A DNA stretch of 64,000 nt from Ga0077527 sp945862135 (lineage in GTDB: Bacteria; Pseudomonadota; Gammaproteobacteria; Burkholderiales; SG8-41): assembly GCA_964203275.1 (NCBI GenBank), contig CAXNMF010000004.1:62001-126000 (forward strand). Reading direction: 5' to 3'. A program made the position numbers and the translations under genes. Positions 61,627-64,000 of this stretch are shown piece after piece. How positions within the stretch are numbered: position 1 is the stretch's first letter; each line of letters begins with the position of its first letter. The notes beneath the pieces were generated by a model that saw only the letters and a list, made by a program, of their open reading frames with translations, was not told the DNA's origin and made no database searches.

Positions 61627-61750
61627 TTCCAAAAAGCGGACGCGCTGCGCAATAAAGCAGCGCTACAGCAACACCGGCGTCCGGTTGCGCGGATTGCGCG
61701 ACCGGTGCGGGGCAAGGCTGCGCCTGCGGCCGTTATAATCGGGCGGAAAC

Positions 61751-62914
61751 ATGCCGCTCGCCCTGCTCCTCGTCCTCATCAGCATTGCCTTCATCACGAT
61801 GAAGGGCAGCCGCATCCTGATGACGCTGTATGCCGTAGATCTCGGCGCAGGCCCGTTTGAAACCGGCATCCTGTTTGCCCTTTACGGAATCTTCCCCTTC
61901 CTGCTGGCGATCGCCGCCGGCCGTCTTGCTGACCGCTTTGACAACCGACTACTGATCTACTGGGGGCTGGGCACTTACACCGTCAGTCTGGCGATTCCGT
62001 ATTTTTTCCCGTCACTGACCACGCTGTACCTGGTTGCACCGCTGTGGGGCTTCACCAGCATGTTGTGGGTTGTAGCGACGCAGAATCTGGTCGGCGTGCT
62101 GTCTACGGCGGAAACACGCACCAGGAGTTTCAGTTATTACAGTCTCGGTGAATCGGTCGGATCGGTGATCGGGCCGATTGCCGTCGGGCTCGCCATCGAC
62201 TCGGTGACGCACCTGCCGACCTTCCTGCTGATCGCAATCATTCCGGCGTTCTGCGGTCTGACCGTGGCCTTCAAGCGCAACCTGTTTCCATCCACTGTCG
62301 TGGCCAGCAGCGGCACACAGGCGCCACGCAACATGAAAGACCTGCTCGCGCTGCCCGCGATGCGCAATGCGCTGCTGTCGAATGCCGCAGTGATGACCGG
62401 CCTTGATCTGTTCAACCTCTATATGCCGATCTACGGCCACAGCCTGCAATTCTCGGCGACAACCATCGGCCTGATCATGGGTGCATTTGGCGCCGCGGCC
62501 TTTGTCACGCGGCTGTTCATACCGCCGATCACCAAACGTTACGGCGAACGCGCGATGCTCGCCGGCGCCTTCATCATCTCAGGTGTGGCGTTCATGGCCT
62601 TCCCGCTGACGACCAGTGCGCCGCTCCTTGCAGCCAGCGCGTTTGTGCTGGGCCTCGGGCTCGGTTGCGGCCAGCCGCTGTCGATGATTCTGTCCTTCAA
62701 CGCCGGGCCACCCGGCCGTTCGGCAGAAGCGATTTCGATGCGCCTCGCCGTCAGTTACGGCGCGCACGTGTTCGTGCCACCGGCGTTCGGCATCGTCGGC
62801 GCAGCCGTGGGCGGCGTCGCCACTATTTTCTGGACCTGCGCCGCGATCATGGGCTGCGGATCATGGATCAACCGCAGCACAGCCGTCGCTGCGGACAACG
62901 AGGAGAAACCCTGA
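61751..62914 (+). CDS. MFS transporter
   Basis: A 387-residue membrane protein with about 12 helices. The A-motif-like loop after helix 2 is AGRLADRFDNRLLIYWG, and the second half has FIPPITKRYGERAML at the equivalent position. SLGESVGSVIGPIAVGLAID matches the C-motif region of drug/proton antiporter-like members. Its TGA overlaps the ATG of the SDR gene that follows, so the two are translationally coupled and probably serve one substrate. Confidence 0.9.
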   Translation: MPLALLLVLISIAFITMKGSRILMTLYAVDLGAGPFETGILFALYGIFPFLLAIAAGRLADRFDNRLLIYWGLGTYTVSLAIPYFFPSLTTLYLVAPLWGFTSMLWVVATQNLVGVLSTAETRTRSFSYYSLGESVGSVIGPIAVGLAIDSVTHLPTFLLIAIIPAFCGLTVAFKRNLFPSTVVASSGTQAPRNMKDLLALPAMRNALLSNAAVMTGLDLFNLYMPIYGHSLQFSATTIGLIMGAFGAAAFVTRLFIPPITKRYGERAMLAGAFIISGVAFMAFPLTTSAPLLAASAFVLGLGLGCGQPLSMILSFNAGPPGRSAEAISMRLAVSYGAHVFVPPAFGIVGAAVGGVATIFWTCAAIMGCGSWINRSTAVAADNEEKP

Positions 62915-63678
62915 TGGCCAGTTATCCCGAATTGAAAGGCCGCGTCGCACTGATTACCGGCGCAGCGCAAGGCATCGGCGCGGAAACCGCGCGGCGATTT
63001 GCTCAGCAGGGCTGCAAAGTCGCGATTGTCGACATTGATGCGGACAACGGCAAAAAAGTCGCGGATGCTATCGGCCAGGGCGGCGGTACCGCACAGTTGT
63101 TCAAAACCGACATCACCGATGCCGCGTCGGTTGAACAGTGCATTGCCGGCATCATGCAGGCGTTCGACGGCATCGACATTGTCATCAACTGCGCCGGCGG
63201 TTACGGCCGGCTGGCCACCGTGGAAGACATGCCCATCGACGAATGGGACCGTACGGTGACACTGAACCTGCGCAGCGTGTTCCTGATCTGCAAGATGGCG
63301 ATTCCGCACCTGAAAAAATCCAAAGCGGGACGCATCATCAATGTGTCGTCGATTTCGGGGCGCACGGTGCACGCAGCTTCTTCACCGGCCTATGGCGCCG
63401 CCAAGGCCGGCGTGACGCAGTTGACGCGTTTCCTCGCGTTTCAGCTGGGCCCGGACAACATCACGGCAAATGCTGTTGCACCGATCACCACGCTGACGCC
63501 TCGCGTCGCAGCGTTGCGCACCGAAGCCGACATCGAACGCATCGCGTCACAGGTGCCGCTGCGCCGGCTGGCGGTGCCCGAGGATCACGCGCAGGCGATG
63601 CTGTTTCTCGCCTCGGATGCCGCCGCCTACATCAACGGCGTGGTGCTGGATGTCAATGGCGGCAGGGTGATGATGTAA
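62914..63678 (+). CDS. SDR-family oxidoreductase (canonical active site)
   Basis: A 254-residue short-chain dehydrogenase/reductase: GRVALITGAAQGIGAETARRF near residue 8, NCAGGYG near 88, the catalytic Ser in INVSSISG near 142 and Tyr/Lys in AYGAAKAG near 157. The cofactor-selecting acidic residue in IVDIDADNG suggests NAD rather than NADP. It is coupled to the MFS gene before it. In contrast to the SDRs at 37728 and 42771, its catalytic residues are all present. Confidence 0.93.
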   Translation: MASYPELKGRVALITGAAQGIGAETARRFAQQGCKVAIVDIDADNGKKVADAIGQGGGTAQLFKTDITDAASVEQCIAGIMQAFDGIDIVINCAGGYGRLATVEDMPIDEWDRTVTLNLRSVFLICKMAIPHLKKSKAGRIINVSSISGRTVHAASSPAYGAAKAGVTQLTRFLAFQLGPDNITANAVAPITTLTPRVAALRTEADIERIASQVPLRRLAVPEDHAQAMLFLASDAAAYINGVVLDVNGGRVMM

Positions 63679-63707
63679 GGATGCAAATTGATATCAGGCG
63701 CAGCTTG

Positions 63708-64000
63708 CTACAGACCGAACAGGCCCTTCAGCGCCTTCACGCCTTCCTTCACACCTTCCTGCACGGGATCAACCGGAGCCTGACCGCGGCTTTGCGATGT
63801 GCTGCCGCCGGACTGCACGCTATCACCTTCAGCAGCACGGCTGCCGCGTGACCGCGATCCGCCGCCCATGCCTTCTTCTCCGAGCATTGCAGACACGGTG
63901 GACTTCAGGCGCACCTTGGCCGCCCACTCCTGCTTCCATTCCACCTTGGGATCCTGCGGCCGCGGCGGATGCACGAAGTTGGCTTCCTCACCGTAGGCAA
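63708..64000 (-). CDS. C-terminal part of an unidentified protein (partial)
   Basis: The open frame runs past the right edge of the window. The visible 96 or so residues read AYGEEANFVHPPRPQDPKVEWKQEW at the edge. A low-complexity segment rich in Gly, Ser, Arg and Gln follows, and the end is VQEGVKEGVKALKGLFGL. This looks like the end of a large envelope protein (AsmA-like proteins can end this way), but the evidence is too thin to name it. It converges on the SDR gene. Confidence 0.6.
   Translation of the reverse strand, partial: AYGEEANFVHPPRPQDPKVEWKQEWAAKVRLKSTVSAMLGEEGMGGGSRSRGSRAAEGDSVQSGGSTSQSRGQAPVDPVQEGVKEGVKALKGLFGL

Noticed and set aside
1..64000. tRNA, rRNA, CRISPR arrays, integrases or transposases
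   Set aside because: Both strands were read for T-loop-like sequence, regular direct repeats with spacers and recombinase motifs, and none was found.

Overview
The window is GC-rich, densely packed chromosomal DNA with the character of a metabolically versatile betaproteobacterium, most likely of the order Burkholderiales. The main reason is the number of Bug/TctC-type periplasmic carboxylate-binding proteins (ten in 64 kb, only one of them beside TctA/TctB permease genes), an expansion known from Bordetella, Cupriavidus and relatives. A persulfide dioxygenase-rhodanese fusion, sigma-54 regulation and many small catabolic operons fit this. I see no rRNA, tRNA, CRISPR array, transposase or phage gene. 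Apart from two partial genes at the edges and seven single-base frame disruptions, it reads as accessory catabolic chromosome rather than a mobile island.

Layout. 1-5.0 kb: the end of a minus-strand unit (CocE-like hydrolase fragment, Bug protein), then a plus-strand run of macro-domain, NIPSNAP, VOC, FAD monooxygenase and MAPEG genes. 5.2-14.9 kb: a catabolic cluster with a molybdenum hydroxylase (2Fe-2S subunit, then a Mo subunit fused to its FAD subunit), an enol-lactonase-like hydrolase, an ACMSD-like amidohydrolase, a Bug protein, a thiamine-diphosphate enzyme and a second Bug protein. This could process an N-heteroaromatic or aromatic acid. 14.9-22.8 kb: universal stress protein, UbiD decarboxylase, exported methyltransferase, molybdopterin oxidoreductase, amino-acid-type binding protein and CoA-transferase.

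22.8-31.7 kb is the most distinctive region. A persulfide dioxygenase-rhodanese gene faces away from a GAF-AAA+-Fis sigma-54 activator. Directly behind the activator lie a palindromic candidate activator site and a near-perfect -24/-12 promoter that would drive an operon of an OsmC-like protein, an acyl-CoA-dehydrogenase-fold flavoprotein and a rubredoxin/rubredoxin-reductase fusion. A convergent Tat-exported NrtA/CmpA-type binding protein, an amidohydrolase and an FKBP isomerase follow.

31.8-46.4 kb: a frameshifted Bug gene, thioesterase, SRAP peptidase, hydrolase, PAS protein, class II aldolase, and two copies of a module in which a Bug gene diverges from an SDR gene whose product lacks the catalytic Ser and Tyr. 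An ABC exporter unit, a CMD protein, an MFS carrier, a CBS protein and a DinB protein are also here. 46.4-55.1 kb: a two-subunit thiamine-diphosphate decarboxylase and an apparent operon of two DapA-like lyases (one without the Schiff-base lysine), an ornithine-cyclodeaminase-family protein and the only complete TctC-TctB-TctA transporter, divergent from a LysR regulator with a 24-bp palindrome between. 55.2-64 kb: three tandem Bug genes, a hydrolase with a lysine-rich tail, a Sir2 deacylase, small proteins, an MFS carrier with an SDR, and the C-terminal end of an unidentified protein.
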